Program-made: the position numbers and the translations under genes
Shown here: piece by piece, positions 8,724 to 17,994 of the stretch
Layout of the letters: each line of letters opens with the position of its first letter
Numbering within the stretch: position 1 is the stretch's first letter
Assembly (NCBI GenBank): GCA_002717145.1
Contig: PBCP01000053.1
Span: 1 to 45,357, forward strand
Reading direction: 5' to 3'
Source: Planctomycetaceae bacterium
GTDB taxonomy: Bacteria; Planctomycetota; Planctomycetia; Pirellulales; Pirellulaceae
DNA: 45,357 nt
The notes under the pieces: generated by a model
Databases searched by the model: none
What the model saw: the letters and a program-made list of their open reading frames with translations, nothing else
Told to the model about the DNA's origin: nothing

Positions 8724-9743
8724 ATGGTTTTATGGGTGCTGCGCGCAGTATTCATGGCGATCGCTTTTGGCGCCGGAATATCTATCGTCACGCAAGATAC
8801 AGAAAATTCTCAGGGGCTGGTTACCGGAATCACTCTTATCGTCGCTGCTGCGGCTATTGTCTCCTTTGACATTCTGATTCGAAAAAAACCGATCGACGTC
8901 ATCTCGTGCAGCTATTTTGGGATCGTCGTTGGGTTATTCCTTACCTACATCGTCGGTGTGGCGATTGATCCGATTTTGACTTTTTCCAAAGTGCAGGATG
9001 TAGAGCATACTCGCGGGATGTTGAATCTGCTGCTTGCGATTCCATTGTGTTACATTTGTACCTCTTTCCTATTGCAAACCCGGAACGACTTTAGATTTAT
9101 CATTCCCTATGTCGAGTTTGCCAAGGATGTGAAAGGGAATAAACCGCTGATCCTTGATACGTCAGTTGTGATTGATGGTCGAATTGCAGATCTGGTCGGT
9201 ACAAATATCATTGATAGTCAATTAGTGATGCCCAAGTTTGTATTGGCAGAGTTGCAAAACATAGCCGATAGTAGCGATAAAATGCGTCGTACCCGGGGAC
9301 GCCGTGGTCTCGATATTCTCAAACAGCTGCAATCAAATCCGGATGTTGACCTGTTGATTGATGAACGCGAAAGCGAGGCAATGAAAGGGCAGCCTGTCGA
9401 TTCTAAACTCGTGTTGCTTGCTGAAGAGCTGAACGGGAAAGTCGTCACAGGTGATTACAATTTGAACAAAATTGCGACGCTGCAGAATGTACCAGTCATT
9501 AATCTAAATGACATTATGAATGCACTTCGTCCGGTGTTTCTCCCCGGCGAGGAATTTAAGGTGAAGATTGTCAAGGAAGGTGAAGGCGACTCACAGGGAG
9601 TAGGTTATTTAGACGATGGTACGATGATCGTTATTGAAGGTGGGCGAAGGCATTTGCAGGAAGTGGCAAATGTTTCCGTTACCAGCGTCTTACAAACCAG
9701 CGCCGGCCGCATGATTTTTGCCAACTACGAAGGCGTAGCCTGA
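8724..9743 (+). CDS. Membrane PIN/TRAM-domain protein, YacL family
   Basis: About four hydrophobic segments in residues 1-118 anchor the protein. A PIN ribonuclease domain follows, starting at PLILDTSVVIDGRIADL (Asp145 and Asp151 as likely metal ligands) and continuing through KFVLAELQNIAD and VVTGDYNLNKIA. The last ~60 residues (EEFKVKIVKEGEGDSQGVGYLDDGTM...) resemble a TRAM RNA-binding domain. This order, membrane-PIN-TRAM, is that of the B. subtilis YacL family, whose physiological role is poorly known. The ATG at 8724 has only a weak ribosome site. It seems to be a single-gene unit between dgt and uvrA. Confidence 0.9.
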   Translation: MVLWVLRAVFMAIAFGAGISIVTQDTENSQGLVTGITLIVAAAAIVSFDILIRKKPIDVISCSYFGIVVGLFLTYIVGVAIDPILTFSKVQDVEHTRGMLNLLLAIPLCYICTSFLLQTRNDFRFIIPYVEFAKDVKGNKPLILDTSVVIDGRIADLVGTNIIDSQLVMPKFVLAELQNIADSSDKMRRTRGRRGLDILKQLQSNPDVDLLIDERESEAMKGQPVDSKLVLLAEELNGKVVTGDYNLNKIATLQNVPVINLNDIMNALRPVFLPGEEFKVKIVKEGEGDSQGVGYLDDGTMIVIEGGRRHLQEVANVSVTSVLQTSAGRMIFANYEGVA

Positions 9744-9794
9744 GCTTCGGGCTGAAAACTTGAATCGCTGAATTCACTTTGGTACGTTGAAGGA

Positions 9795-9889
9795 TGGCCG
9801 GCAGATACCTGTGGTCAACAGGGGGCTTGAATTTTTCATAGCCAGTCGTACGACGAGCGATGGAGTTGTACGATCTTAGTGTGGCCGGC
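9795..9889. promoter_or_regulatory. uvrA upstream region with inverted and direct repeats
   Basis: The 173-nt gap before uvrA holds an inverted repeat CCTGT-N5-ACAGG (9808-9822), a 10-nt palindrome GTCGTACGAC (9845-9854), and two copies of TGGCCGGC (9795-9802 and 9882-9889). The CTGT/ACAG half-sites recall LexA boxes, but the spacer is 5 rather than 8, so assignment to the SOS response is not justified from the sequence alone. Confidence 0.3.
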
Positions 9890-9916
9890 GGGATACGAGT
9901 AATTTAGGCACTGGCA

Positions 9917-12784
9917 ATGGCGACGAGTCACACGGAAATAATGAATGCCGTGGAACACAAGACTGCACGCAGTCAGATATCGATACGTGGTGCGCGGGTC
10001 AATAACCTCAAGGATGTCAATCTCGACATCCCCAGAAATAAACTGGTAGTAATCACCGGCCCAAGTGGCTCGGGGAAAAGTTCGCTTGCATTTGAGACAT
10101 TATATGCCGAAGGACAACGGCAATATATTGAAAGCCTGTCTGTGTACGCTCGGCAGTTTCTAAATCAAATGGAACGCCCGGATGTGGATATCATTGAAGG
10201 CCTCCAACCGACCATTTGTATTGACCAGCGTCAGGGGCTGCAGAATCCCCGTAGTACGGTGGCCACCGTGACAGAGATCTATGATCACCTGAGGCTGCTG
10301 ATGGCTAGGCTAGGAGCTCCGGTATGCTATGAATGCGGAGAATCCATCAGGCAGCAGTCGCATGAGCAAATTCAAGATGCTCTGATGGCGATGCCGGAAG
10401 GTACTAAATCGATGATTATGGCCCCCATGGTTCGAGGGCGCCGTGGACAGCACAAAGATACTTTGGAACAGATTCGCAAGGTGGGATTCGTGCGAGCGCG
10501 TATCGACGGAAATGTTTACGATGTGGATTCTTTTCCTGAACTGGCTCCTCGAAAAGTACATCACATAGATGCAATCGTCGACAGGGTGATTATTCGCCCC
10601 GGAGTCCGAGCTCGGATCGGTGAATCAATCAAGCTGGCCTTGGAGTATGGCGAAGGATTGATGATGCTTTGTTCCTATCATCTTCATGACGAGAATGATG
10701 AGGATCAGGGCGGGGAGTGGCGAGATACACTTTTTAGTTCCAGGTATTCCTGCCCAAACTGTAATATCAGCTATGAAGAGGTGGAGCCACGTACATTTAG
10801 TTTTAATAGTCCCTACGGCGCATGCCCTGAATGTGAGGGATTAGGCCAATCCTACCAATTTGATCCGGAGCAGCTTGTACCGGATGTTGACCTGACATTG
10901 GCAGAGGGGGCCATTGCTGTATTTCAAGGCGCGACTCCAAAGCGACTTCAACAGTACGAAGAGTCAATTCATGAATTTCTGAAATCCAAAAAAGTTGATC
11001 CTGAACTGCCGGTCGGAGAATGGCCTGGAAAAATTCAAAACCAGTTTTTCTATGGAGTTGGACGAAAGTATTCCGGCCTGATTGGCATGGTGGAGAAAGA
11101 ATTTGCAACGACAACGAGTAAACCAAGACTGGAAGAATTGGAGTCCTATCGGGACATTGTCGTTTGTAGTCATTGTGAAGGATCCCGGCTTCGGCCGGAA
11201 GCAACGAGTGTGAGAATTGGTGGGCTTAATATTCATCAAATTGTCAAATTGCCCATCAACGAGTCCAGAGAGTACTTTGAATCGCTGCAGTTCAATGAAC
11301 AGGACGAGTTGATAGGTCGACCGATTGTCAACGAGATCATTCATCGTCTGCAGTTCTTGGCCAAAGTCGGAGTCGATTATTTGACGCTTGATCGGTCCGC
11401 TGACACGTTGAGTGGAGGTGAAATGCAGCGAGTACGATTGGCCAGTAGCATCGGTTCAGGGTTGGTAGGTGTTTGTTATATTCTTGACGAACCTTCTATA
11501 GGTCTGCATCCACGGGATAATGATCGACTTATACAATCATTAAGAGATCTCCAGCAGCTGGGTAACACGGTTGTTGTGGTTGAGCATGATGAAGCCACTA
11601 TGCGGGAGGCAGATCAAATAATCGACGTCGGACCAGGAGCCGGGCAGGCTGGCGGAGAAGTGATCGCTCAGGGGTCACCAGCGGAAGTTCAGGCCAACGG
11701 TGATTCAGTGACTGGCCAGTATCTTGTCGGTGCCAGACAGATCGCAGTGCCTTCCAAACGGAGGAAAGTGAAAAAACGTAAACAGATTAGCCTTGAACGC
11801 GCAACGACTAATAACTTAAAGAGCGTTTCGCTTCGTATTCCATTAGAGACGTTTGTATGTATTACCGGCGTGTCCGGGTCCGGAAAGAGCTCACTTATCA
11901 ATGAAACATTGGCAAGAGCTATTACCAGATTCCTAGGTAATAAATGTCCAAAACCGGGTTCCTTTGGAGAATTGAAGGGCGTTGAACATATTGACAAACT
12001 GGTTCAAATTACACAAACCCCAATCGGGAGAACTCCTCGCAGCAATGCAGCTACGTATACCGGTGTCTTTGATGAGATTAGAAAAGTCTTTGCTCAAACC
12101 AGAGATGCTAAGCAACGTGGTTATAAAGCAAACCGATTTAGTTTCAATGTCAAACAGGGGCGGTGTAATAGTTGTGATGGACAGGGAGTTCAGAAAATTG
12201 AAATGAACTTCTTACCTGATATGTATGTGAGCTGTGACCAATGTCATGGAGCCAGATTTAATCGGGCGACATTACAGGTGCGCTACAAAGGGTTGACGAT
12301 CGCCGATGTACTGGACTTATCAGTCAGTGAAGCAGTTGGATTCTTTGAGAATTTTGAGAGTATCCATAGGACATTAAAGTGCCTTCAAGATGTTGGCTTG
12401 GGGTATCTGAGATTAGGACAACCGTCTACTACTTTATCGGGAGGCGAGGCACAGCGTGTGAAACTGGCAACTCAACTGGCTCGAGTGGATACCGGTAATA
12501 CGATGTACCTACTCGACGAACCTACAACCGGCTTGCACTTTGAAGACATACAGCGGCTTCTCAGTGTACTGGGCCGGTTAGTTGACCGGGGTAACACGGT
12601 CGTCGTGATCGAGCACAATCTGGATGTTATCAAGTGTGCAGACTGGATTGTGGATCTGGGTCCTGAAGGAGGCGTAGGTGGAGGGGAGATTGTTGCTGCT
12701 GGATCTCCTGAGGATGTTGCCGTCGACCAAAAGAGCTACACTGGGCAGTGTTTGCAAGGCGTTCTGAAAGGCGATATAAGATGA
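9917..12784 (+). CDS. uvrA: Excinuclease ABC subunit A
   Basis: Damage-recognition ATPase of nucleotide excision repair, 955 residues, normal family length. Two ABC modules are present: Walker A GPSGSGKSSLAF (48-59) and GVSGSGKSSLI in the second half; signatures LSGGEMQRVRLASS and LSGGEAQRVKLATQL; Walker B regions CYILDEPSIGLHPRD and MYLLDEPTTGLHFED. Zinc-binding cysteines are visible in CPNC...CPEC and CNSCDGQG...CDQCHG. The first cysteine pair near CYECGE is also kept. The start at 9917 has a weak AGG upstream; ATG 9941 is an alternative. The stop codon overlaps the start of crcB. Confidence 0.98.
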   Translation: MATSHTEIMNAVEHKTARSQISIRGARVNNLKDVNLDIPRNKLVVITGPSGSGKSSLAFETLYAEGQRQYIESLSVYARQFLNQMERPDVDIIEGLQPTICIDQRQGLQNPRSTVATVTEIYDHLRLLMARLGAPVCYECGESIRQQSHEQIQDALMAMPEGTKSMIMAPMVRGRRGQHKDTLEQIRKVGFVRARIDGNVYDVDSFPELAPRKVHHIDAIVDRVIIRPGVRARIGESIKLALEYGEGLMMLCSYHLHDENDEDQGGEWRDTLFSSRYSCPNCNISYEEVEPRTFSFNSPYGACPECEGLGQSYQFDPEQLVPDVDLTLAEGAIAVFQGATPKRLQQYEESIHEFLKSKKVDPELPVGEWPGKIQNQFFYGVGRKYSGLIGMVEKEFATTTSKPRLEELESYRDIVVCSHCEGSRLRPEATSVRIGGLNIHQIVKLPINESREYFESLQFNEQDELIGRPIVNEIIHRLQFLAKVGVDYLTLDRSADTLSGGEMQRVRLASSIGSGLVGVCYILDEPSIGLHPRDNDRLIQSLRDLQQLGNTVVVVEHDEATMREADQIIDVGPGAGQAGGEVIAQGSPAEVQANGDSVTGQYLVGARQIAVPSKRRKVKKRKQISLERATTNNLKSVSLRIPLETFVCITGVSGSGKSSLINETLARAITRFLGNKCPKPGSFGELKGVEHIDKLVQITQTPIGRTPRSNAATYTGVFDEIRKVFAQTRDAKQRGYKANRFSFNVKQGRCNSCDGQGVQKIEMNFLPDMYVSCDQCHGARFNRATLQVRYKGLTIADVLDLSVSEAVGFFENFESIHRTLKCLQDVGLGYLRLGQPSTTLSGGEAQRVKLATQLARVDTGNTMYLLDEPTTGLHFEDIQRLLSVLGRLVDRGNTVVVIEHNLDVIKCADWIVDLGPEGGVGGGEIVAAGSPEDVAVDQKSYTGQCLQGVLKGDIR

Positions 12785-13170
12785 AGGCAATACTGTTAGT
12801 TGCTTTGGGAGGCATGATCGGAGCGGTTGCAAGATTTTTGGGAACTGCTGCGGCGGAAAAGGTTTTCGGAGATGGTTTTGCTTACGGCACGCTTGTAGTA
12901 AATGTCGTCGGATGTTTGGGCATCGGATTCCTGGCTGGTTGGGGATTGATCCTTTCCGACAACAATCTTCATGTGCGGCTATTCGTTATCACCGGAATGT
13001 TAGGGGCACTGACAACTTTTTCGACTTTTGGCTGGGAGACAGTCCAATATCTACAAGATGGTCGTTGGCAGCTGGCATTCGTAAATATTTCGTTAAATCT
13101 ATTGATCGGGGTGGCCGCTGTCCTGGGTGGTTTCGCTGCCGGCCAGTCCTTGTTTAGTAAAGCAATTTAA
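12781..13170 (+). CDS. crcB: Fluoride ion exporter CrcB/Fluc
   Basis: A 129-residue, four-helix membrane protein that passes fluoride out of the cell as a dual-topology dimer. Motifs seen: GGMIGAVARF at the N-terminus, GTLVVNVVGC with the conserved Asn, and the GALTTFSTFGWE segment that lines the pore with Phe residues. The start ATG at 12781 overlaps the uvrA stop as ATGA, implying translational coupling. No fluoride riboswitch can be placed in front of it because the upstream DNA is uvrA coding sequence. Confidence 0.95.
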   Translation: MKAILLVALGGMIGAVARFLGTAAAEKVFGDGFAYGTLVVNVVGCLGIGFLAGWGLILSDNNLHVRLFVITGMLGALTTFSTFGWETVQYLQDGRWQLAFVNISLNLLIGVAAVLGGFAAGQSLFSKAI

Positions 13171-13435
13171 TATGTAAATCGTTCTAGAATAATTCGATTT
13201 ATGCGATTCTAGCGATTCTAGGGCTTATCTGTACTTCGCCGCTTGCATGAATTCAGTGCTTGCAATAATCTAAACTGAATAGGACGCTCATGCGATGCTC
13301 GGTAGGGGGGGATCCGCAAAAATTCGAGTCAAACGGCGGTTTGTTTTCGTATTTAACGAGATGTGTGGGTAATAATTAATTCAATAAGAAAACTACGTTG
13401 ATATTCGTTTCCGGTTAAGGGGACAGGAGTAGAAA
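13171..13435. other. Intergenic region before acetolactate synthase with a short tandem repeat
   Basis: This 265-nt gap contains two tandem copies of GCGATTCTA (13203-13220), an 8-nt palindrome TTCTAGAA (13182-13189), a G7 run near 13304-13310, and an AT-rich stretch (13350-13390) where a promoter is likely. A strong ribosome site GGACAGGAG (13421-13429) precedes the next start by 6 nt. No leader peptide with branched-chain codons and no attenuator was found. Confidence 0.45.
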
Positions 13436-15205
13436 ATGGCAACCATAGATAAGGCATCCGAAACGGACTTTATGGCAGGTTCCGACATTTTGGTCGAAGC
13501 CTTGATACGTAATGGTGCTGACGTTGTCTTTGCCTATCCAGGTGGTTGTAGCATGCCTTTGCATCAGGCATTGTTGCGTAATGAGGACAGGATCCGTACG
13601 ATTTTACCACGACATGAGCAAGGTGGCGGATTTGCGGCGCAGGGCGTCTCGCGCACGACCGGTGTTCCGGGCGTGTGTATTGCCACCAGCGGTCCAGGGG
13701 CTACCAACCTGGTTACCGCGATTGCGGATGCCAAATTGGACAGTATTCCTTTGATAGCGATTACGGCTCAGGTTCCAACTCCTGTCATTGGCTCCGATGC
13801 ATTTCAGGAAACTCCGATGGTGGAAGTTTGCCGTGGAATCACAAAGCATCATTATCTGGTTACCGATGTCAAAGATTTAGCTCGTGTAGTCAAAGAAGCA
13901 TTTCATATTGCCACGACTGGTCGTCCCGGACCTGTACTTATTGATATTCCTAAAGATATTCAGCTGTCTCAATGTCCTGTGGATTGGGATGTCGAGATGA
14001 ATTTGCCTGGCTATCGTTTTGGTGTGATTGATGAACCACCTGCCGAGCAGCTGAAGCAGGTGGCGGCAGCTATCAAGCATGCGAAGCGACCACTGATCTA
14101 TGCTGGTGGCGGAATCATCACGGGTGAAGCAACCAATGAATTACGTGAATTGATCGCCAAAACTGAAATCCCAACGACTTTGACCGTGATGGGGCTGGGG
14201 GCACTTCCGGCAACTGATCCGTTGTGTATGGATATGCTTGGCATGCATGGAGCGATCTATGCGAACTGGGCTGTCAGGGATTGCGATTTGTTGATTGGGT
14301 TGGGAGTCAGATTTGATGACCGAGTGACAGGTAAACTGGAAAAGTTCGCTCGCAATGCAAAGATCGTTCATATTGACATCGATCCTTCAGAACTCAATAA
14401 GAATAAACCTGCTCATATCCCCGTTGTGAGTGACGTGAAAATCGCGTTGCAGCGACTGATACCGTTGGTCGACCACAAGGATGATATTGATGATTGGCGA
14501 GCTCAGTGCCGTAGCTGGAAACAGGAAAATCCACTGACATATGATCACTCATTTGATGGAATCCTACAACAGCATGCGATTGCTGAATTATCACGAATTA
14601 CTCAGGAACGTGACACGGTAATTACGGTAGGAGTGGGCCAGCATCAGATGTGGGCTGCTCAGTTCTACCAGTTTACGAAGCCACGAACCTGGCTCTCCAG
14701 TTCCGGTCTGGGAACAATGGGATTCGGATTGCCTGCAGCGATGGGAGTTCAGGCTGCTCATCCTGATAAGCTCGTGATTGATATCGATGGAGACGGTAGT
14801 TTCCAGATGAATATTCAGGAGTTGGCTACGTGTAAGTGTGAAAACTTGCCGGTCAAGGTTTTGTTGTTGAATAACCAACACCTGGGGATGGTTGTTCAGT
14901 GGGAAGATCGATTCATGGAAGGGCGTCGCGCGCACACCTACCTGGGACCGATCGGAGATGATGAGGCTCGCGGAAAAGGAACCAGTGCTTACGCGGTGGA
15001 ACGTTATCCGGACTTTGTACAAATTGCTAAAGGCTATGGTTGTGGAGCCGCATCCGTATCGAGAAAAGAGGATCTTGAGGCAGCCTTGCTTGAAATGATT
15101 GAGTACGACGGGCCTTTTGTACTTGATGTGGAAGTTCCCTATCAGGAACACGTTCTGCCAATGATCCCATCCGGTGGCAGTGTGGATGATATGATTACGG
15201 AATAG
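13436..15205 (+). CDS. ilvB: Acetolactate synthase large subunit (thiamine diphosphate enzyme)
   Basis: First common enzyme of valine, leucine and isoleucine synthesis: condenses two pyruvates, or pyruvate with 2-oxobutyrate. The N-terminal domain has [15 protein letters not shown] and catalytic Glu61 in [14 protein letters not shown]. The central domain runs from ~200 to 340. The C-terminal domain holds the thiamine diphosphate/Mg motif [12 protein letters not shown]...[22 protein letters not shown] is typical of true acetolactate synthases rather than glyoxylate carboligase. The 589-residue length is normal. No regulatory subunit (ilvN/ilvH) or ilvC follows; the gene appears to end its own transcript at the terminator at 15227-15254. 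Confidence 0.93.
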   Translation: MATIDKASETDFMAGSDILVEALIRNGADVVFAYPGGCSMPLHQALLRNEDRIRTILPRHEQGGGFAAQGVSRTTGVPGVCIATSGPGATNLVTAIADAKLDSIPLIAITAQVPTPVIGSDAFQETPMVEVCRGITKHHYLVTDVKDLARVVKEAFHIATTGRPGPVLIDIPKDIQLSQCPVDWDVEMNLPGYRFGVIDEPPAEQLKQVAAAIKHAKRPLIYAGGGIITGEATNELRELIAKTEIPTTLTVMGLGALPATDPLCMDMLGMHGAIYANWAVRDCDLLIGLGVRFDDRVTGKLEKFARNAKIVHIDIDPSELNKNKPAHIPVVSDVKIALQRLIPLVDHKDDIDDWRAQCRSWKQENPLTYDHSFDGILQQHAIAELSRITQERDTVITVGVGQHQMWAAQFYQFTKPRTWLSSSGLGTMGFGLPAAMGVQAAHPDKLVIDIDGDGSFQMNIQELATCKCENLPVKVLLLNNQHLGMVVQWEDRFMEGRRAHTYLGPIGDDEARGKGTSAYAVERYPDFVQIAKGYGCGAASVSRKEDLEAALLEMIEYDGPFVLDVEVPYQEHVLPMIPSGGSVDDMITE

Positions 15206-15226
15206 TTAGTGATCGCACACAACATC

Positions 15227-15254
15227 AACCCGGTCCTGGTGATCGGGTTTTTTT
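15227..15254 (+). terminator. Rho-independent terminator after acetolactate synthase gene
   Basis: AACCCG (15227-15232) pairs with CGGGTT (15244-15249), an 11-nt loop between them, and the stem runs straight into seven T. It lies 22 nt after the stop codon and 15 nt before the next start codon. Confidence 0.8.
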
Positions 15255-15269
15255 ATCGAGCCAGAAAAG

Positions 15270-16763
15270 ATGAACGATTCCAAAGTTCCTAAACTTGCCC
15301 TGCACTGGCAAATACTTATAGGTATGGTAACTGGCGGGGTGATTGGTGTATTGCTAAATCTCAATGCTAGAGAATATACGGTCACTCTGGACGGAGTTGA
15401 GGCGGGTTCCTACACGCGAGTGGAATTGCAAGATGTCAATTCAATGGTATTGATTTCAGCTTTTGCCGGAAGTGAAAAGGTAAGTAGTTTTGTTGTTGGA
15501 AAATCCCCCGCCTATTCCGACATCACACACTCCGATATGGAGTCCTTTCGAAAAGATGAGCCTGAGTTGTATCGTTTGTTCCAGGACTATGGGAGAAGCT
15601 GGGCGCGTTGGGTGAGTGATTGGACGGATCGCTTAGGTGATCTTTTTTTGAGAATGTTAAAAATGGTTGCGATACCATTAATCGTATGTTCGCTGACTTC
15701 CGGTGTACTGGGACTAGGCAAAGCCGAACGAATTGGGAGAATGTTCGGCAGAACGATGGGGTATTACTTGTGCACCAGCTTTCTCGCCATTGTGACAGGA
15801 CTCCTATTCGTCAACTTGATTCAGCCTGGAGATCGTTCAGAATCAGCTGTGACTGTGGCGACAGATGCAGTGGTTAAGTCCGCAGAACCAATCTCGGTTA
15901 TGCTATTTTCTCAGTTGGAAAAAATGGTGCCTACCAATCCAATTCAGGCGTTAGCAGAAGGCGATTTCCTGTCGATTATAAGTTTTACTCTGATGTTTGC
16001 TCTGTGTGCATTGCTAGTAGGAGGAAAGACTCTCGCCACTGTTCGAAATAGTGCAGAGGCTGGCTTTGAAGTGATGATGAAAATGACCATGGCAGTTATT
16101 GCTCTGGCACCGTTTGGCGTCTGTTTTCTTATGCTAAACGCAACGGCAATGAATGGGGCAGATGTATTTATCCCCCTTGTATGGTACATGTTAACTGTAT
16201 TACTGGCGTTGTCGTTCCATGCATGTATAACTCTGCCGCTGATTGTAAAGCTGATAGCGAAACGGAATCCACTTGAGTTTGCCCGATCGATGAGCCCTGC
16301 TCTTCTCACAGCCTTCAGCTCGGCCTCGAGTAACGGAACTTTACCACTGACAATGGCGAGTGTTGAAAAACGAGCTGGCGTAAGTAACCAAACCAGCTCC
16401 TTTGTATTGCCCCTCGGAGCCACGATTAATATGGACGGAACGGCTTTGTATGAAGCAGTTGCCGTGCTGTTTATCGCTCAGCTTAATATGACAGAGCCAC
16501 TCTCTCTCGGCTTGCAGATCACAGTGGCTCTGACGGCATTGCTGGTGAGTATTGGAGCTGCCGGGATACCTCATGCCGGTCTAGTGATGATGGTCATTGT
16601 TCTGCAGGCAGTGGGTCTGCCACTGGAAATGCAGGGCTTGATTTTGGCGGTGGACCGCGTTCTGGACATGTTCAGGACCAGCGTCAATGTTTGGAGCGAT
16701 TCCTGCGGCTGTGCTGTCATTGATCGGTTTAATGACTCGCTGAGCGAATCTGCCCCGGCTTAA
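15270..16763 (+). CDS. Dicarboxylate/amino acid:cation symporter (DAACS family)
   Basis: A 497-residue sodium- or proton-coupled carrier of the GltP/DctA family. Signature segments: TAFSSASSNGTLPLTM (first hairpin, serine-rich), FVLPLGATINMDGTALYEA (the NMDGT sodium/substrate motif), SIGAAGIPHAGLVMM (second hairpin), and DRVLDMFRTSVNVWSDSCG near the C-terminus (substrate-contacting Asp and Arg). Between the first two helices, about residues 32-115, there is a hydrophilic insertion of roughly 80 residues that common bacterial members lack. Whether it carries glutamate, aspartate or C4-dicarboxylates cannot be told. The gene converges on the mutarotase gene with overlapping stop codons. Confidence 0.92.
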   Translation: MNDSKVPKLALHWQILIGMVTGGVIGVLLNLNAREYTVTLDGVEAGSYTRVELQDVNSMVLISAFAGSEKVSSFVVGKSPAYSDITHSDMESFRKDEPELYRLFQDYGRSWARWVSDWTDRLGDLFLRMLKMVAIPLIVCSLTSGVLGLGKAERIGRMFGRTMGYYLCTSFLAIVTGLLFVNLIQPGDRSESAVTVATDAVVKSAEPISVMLFSQLEKMVPTNPIQALAEGDFLSIISFTLMFALCALLVGGKTLATVRNSAEAGFEVMMKMTMAVIALAPFGVCFLMLNATAMNGADVFIPLVWYMLTVLLALSFHACITLPLIVKLIAKRNPLEFARSMSPALLTAFSSASSNGTLPLTMASVEKRAGVSNQTSSFVLPLGATINMDGTALYEAVAVLFIAQLNMTEPLSLGLQITVALTALLVSIGAAGIPHAGLVMMVIVLQAVGLPLEMQGLILAVDRVLDMFRTSVNVWSDSCGCAVIDRFNDSLSESAPA

Positions 16764-17908
16764 AACTTCACCATGAATGCGCGTCGCGATCGGACCCGGG
16801 GGCGAACCTCACCACAGACGATGACCGGATATCCCCGCCAAACAGTGACGTTTGTCACAACCGGCGGCCAGATCCCCCCATGGGGATCGCCAGTCGGGTC
16901 GTCACCGACCTGTTTTGGAAAATCCATCGCTTTACTCCAGCTGTCCTGTTTCAGGTTATAAGCAAGCACGCTAGCGGGAAATCCTGGGTGGGCGTCTTTC
17001 AGTGTGTCGGTCTGTGAGGCTAGTTCACCATGATCTCCGGAAATTACCAGAAGCGAGTTCTTTGTGGTAATGGCTGGAGTTGGAGCGGCTACTGCTGGTC
17101 GCGGCAACGACGCAGTCGGTCTCCAGCGTTGTGTTGTCAGGTCATAGGCAAAACCATCCTGAAGGTATTGCCGACTGACTTTACCATCTGCGCCTTTGAC
17201 CAGGTTCGTGCCAGAGAAGAGGCAGAGCGTATTCTCGAGAATGCCGGCAATCGCCAGCATTCTCGGAGCTCCTGGCCACGGTTCAAGTTCTTCCCATTTC
17301 CTCTTTTCTACCGGTAGCGTTAGATTTAGCTTCCAAAATACTTTAGCAGCTGTGGTGTCGGTGGGAGCATGAAGGCCCCCTAACAGATAGACCACTCCCT
17401 GATGAAGGACTCCTGTGCCATTGGCCAGTGAAGCTGGCAGTGATGGAAGGTCAGTAATGGAAACTCGTTTTTTGTTTAGTGTCAGGATGAAACAGTCAGC
17501 TATATGTTCCTGACTATCGCCGCCTCCGATACATAGCACTCCGTGAGGAATATCGCTAGCTAAAGAACGGTCGTCTTCTAACAAGTTAAACGAAAGTCCG
17601 TAAGCGAGTGGGCGAGGAAGCTTGCCTGGGATCTTTCTCCATTTTCCATCCGGTTTGTCGAGTACAAAGATGGAATCATACCAGACTTTGTCCGTTTCCC
17701 ACCTCGGTTTATCCGGAAAGTTTGCTCCGCCGGCAACCAGCAAACGGCCATCACTGACACCGACGTAAGGCGCTGCAAAGCCTTCGGCGTCAGAGATTGG
17801 AGATAACTCGTGAAATGTCTGACTGCAGGCCATCGAAGTCAGGCAAAGACAAAAGGCAAGATTAAGAGGGAGTGCAAATTGTCGCGGGATCTGATTCAAG
17901 TAATTCAC
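16760..17908 (-). CDS. Kelch-type cyclically permuted mutarotase family protein
   Basis: A 382-residue exported Kelch propeller starting at GTG 17908. A signal peptide spans about residues 1-29 (hydrophobic ALPLNLAFCLCL, then ACSQ; the Cys context is a poor lipobox). The segments AEGFAAPYVGVSDGRLLVAGGANFPD, LARPLAYGLS-like 'PRPLAYG' and VVYLLGGLHAPTDTTA match the permuted relatives of N-acetylneuraminate mutarotase (NanM). NanM speeds the conversion of alpha- to beta-sialic acid outside the cytoplasm. Substrate here is unproven. It may be cotranscribed with the small reading frame at 17995-18105. The downstream neighbour on the other strand is a carboxylate symporter, but the two converge. 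Confidence 0.85.
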   Translation of the reverse strand: MNYLNQIPRQFALPLNLAFCLCLTSMACSQTFHELSPISDAEGFAAPYVGVSDGRLLVAGGANFPDKPRWETDKVWYDSIFVLDKPDGKWRKIPGKLPRPLAYGLSFNLLEDDRSLASDIPHGVLCIGGGDSQEHIADCFILTLNKKRVSITDLPSLPASLANGTGVLHQGVVYLLGGLHAPTDTTAAKVFWKLNLTLPVEKRKWEELEPWPGAPRMLAIAGILENTLCLFSGTNLVKGADGKVSRQYLQDGFAYDLTTQRWRPTASLPRPAVAAPTPAITTKNSLLVISGDHGELASQTDTLKDAHPGFPASVLAYNLKQDSWSKAMDFPKQVGDDPTGDPHGGIWPPVVTNVTVWRGYPVIVCGEVRPRVRSRRAFMVKF

Positions 17909-17994
17909 GGTCTTCTTTCTTACTGATGAGATTATCTGTTTGTAACCAGAGATAGATAGGCTGAGGCGCGTGCGATGTTAACGATTACATTAAC

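Noticed and set aside
8675..8869. Plus-strand frame overlapping the start of the PIN/TRAM gene
   Set aside because: Out of frame with a well-supported gene and without motif; the GTG start has no ribosome site.
9808..9822. LexA box before uvrA
   Set aside because: The CTGT/ACAG spacer is 5, not 8, so it does not match the known proteobacterial site; kept only as an unexplained repeat.
12700..12790. Fluoride riboswitch controlling crcB
   Set aside because: The upstream DNA is coding sequence of uvrA and no pseudoknot-like conserved core was recognised.
14591..15151. Minus-strand frame of 186 residues
   Set aside because: Antisense to the thiamine diphosphate domain of the acetolactate synthase gene; no family match.
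15944..16423. Minus-strand frame of 159 residues
   Set aside because: Antisense to the most conserved part of the symporter gene.
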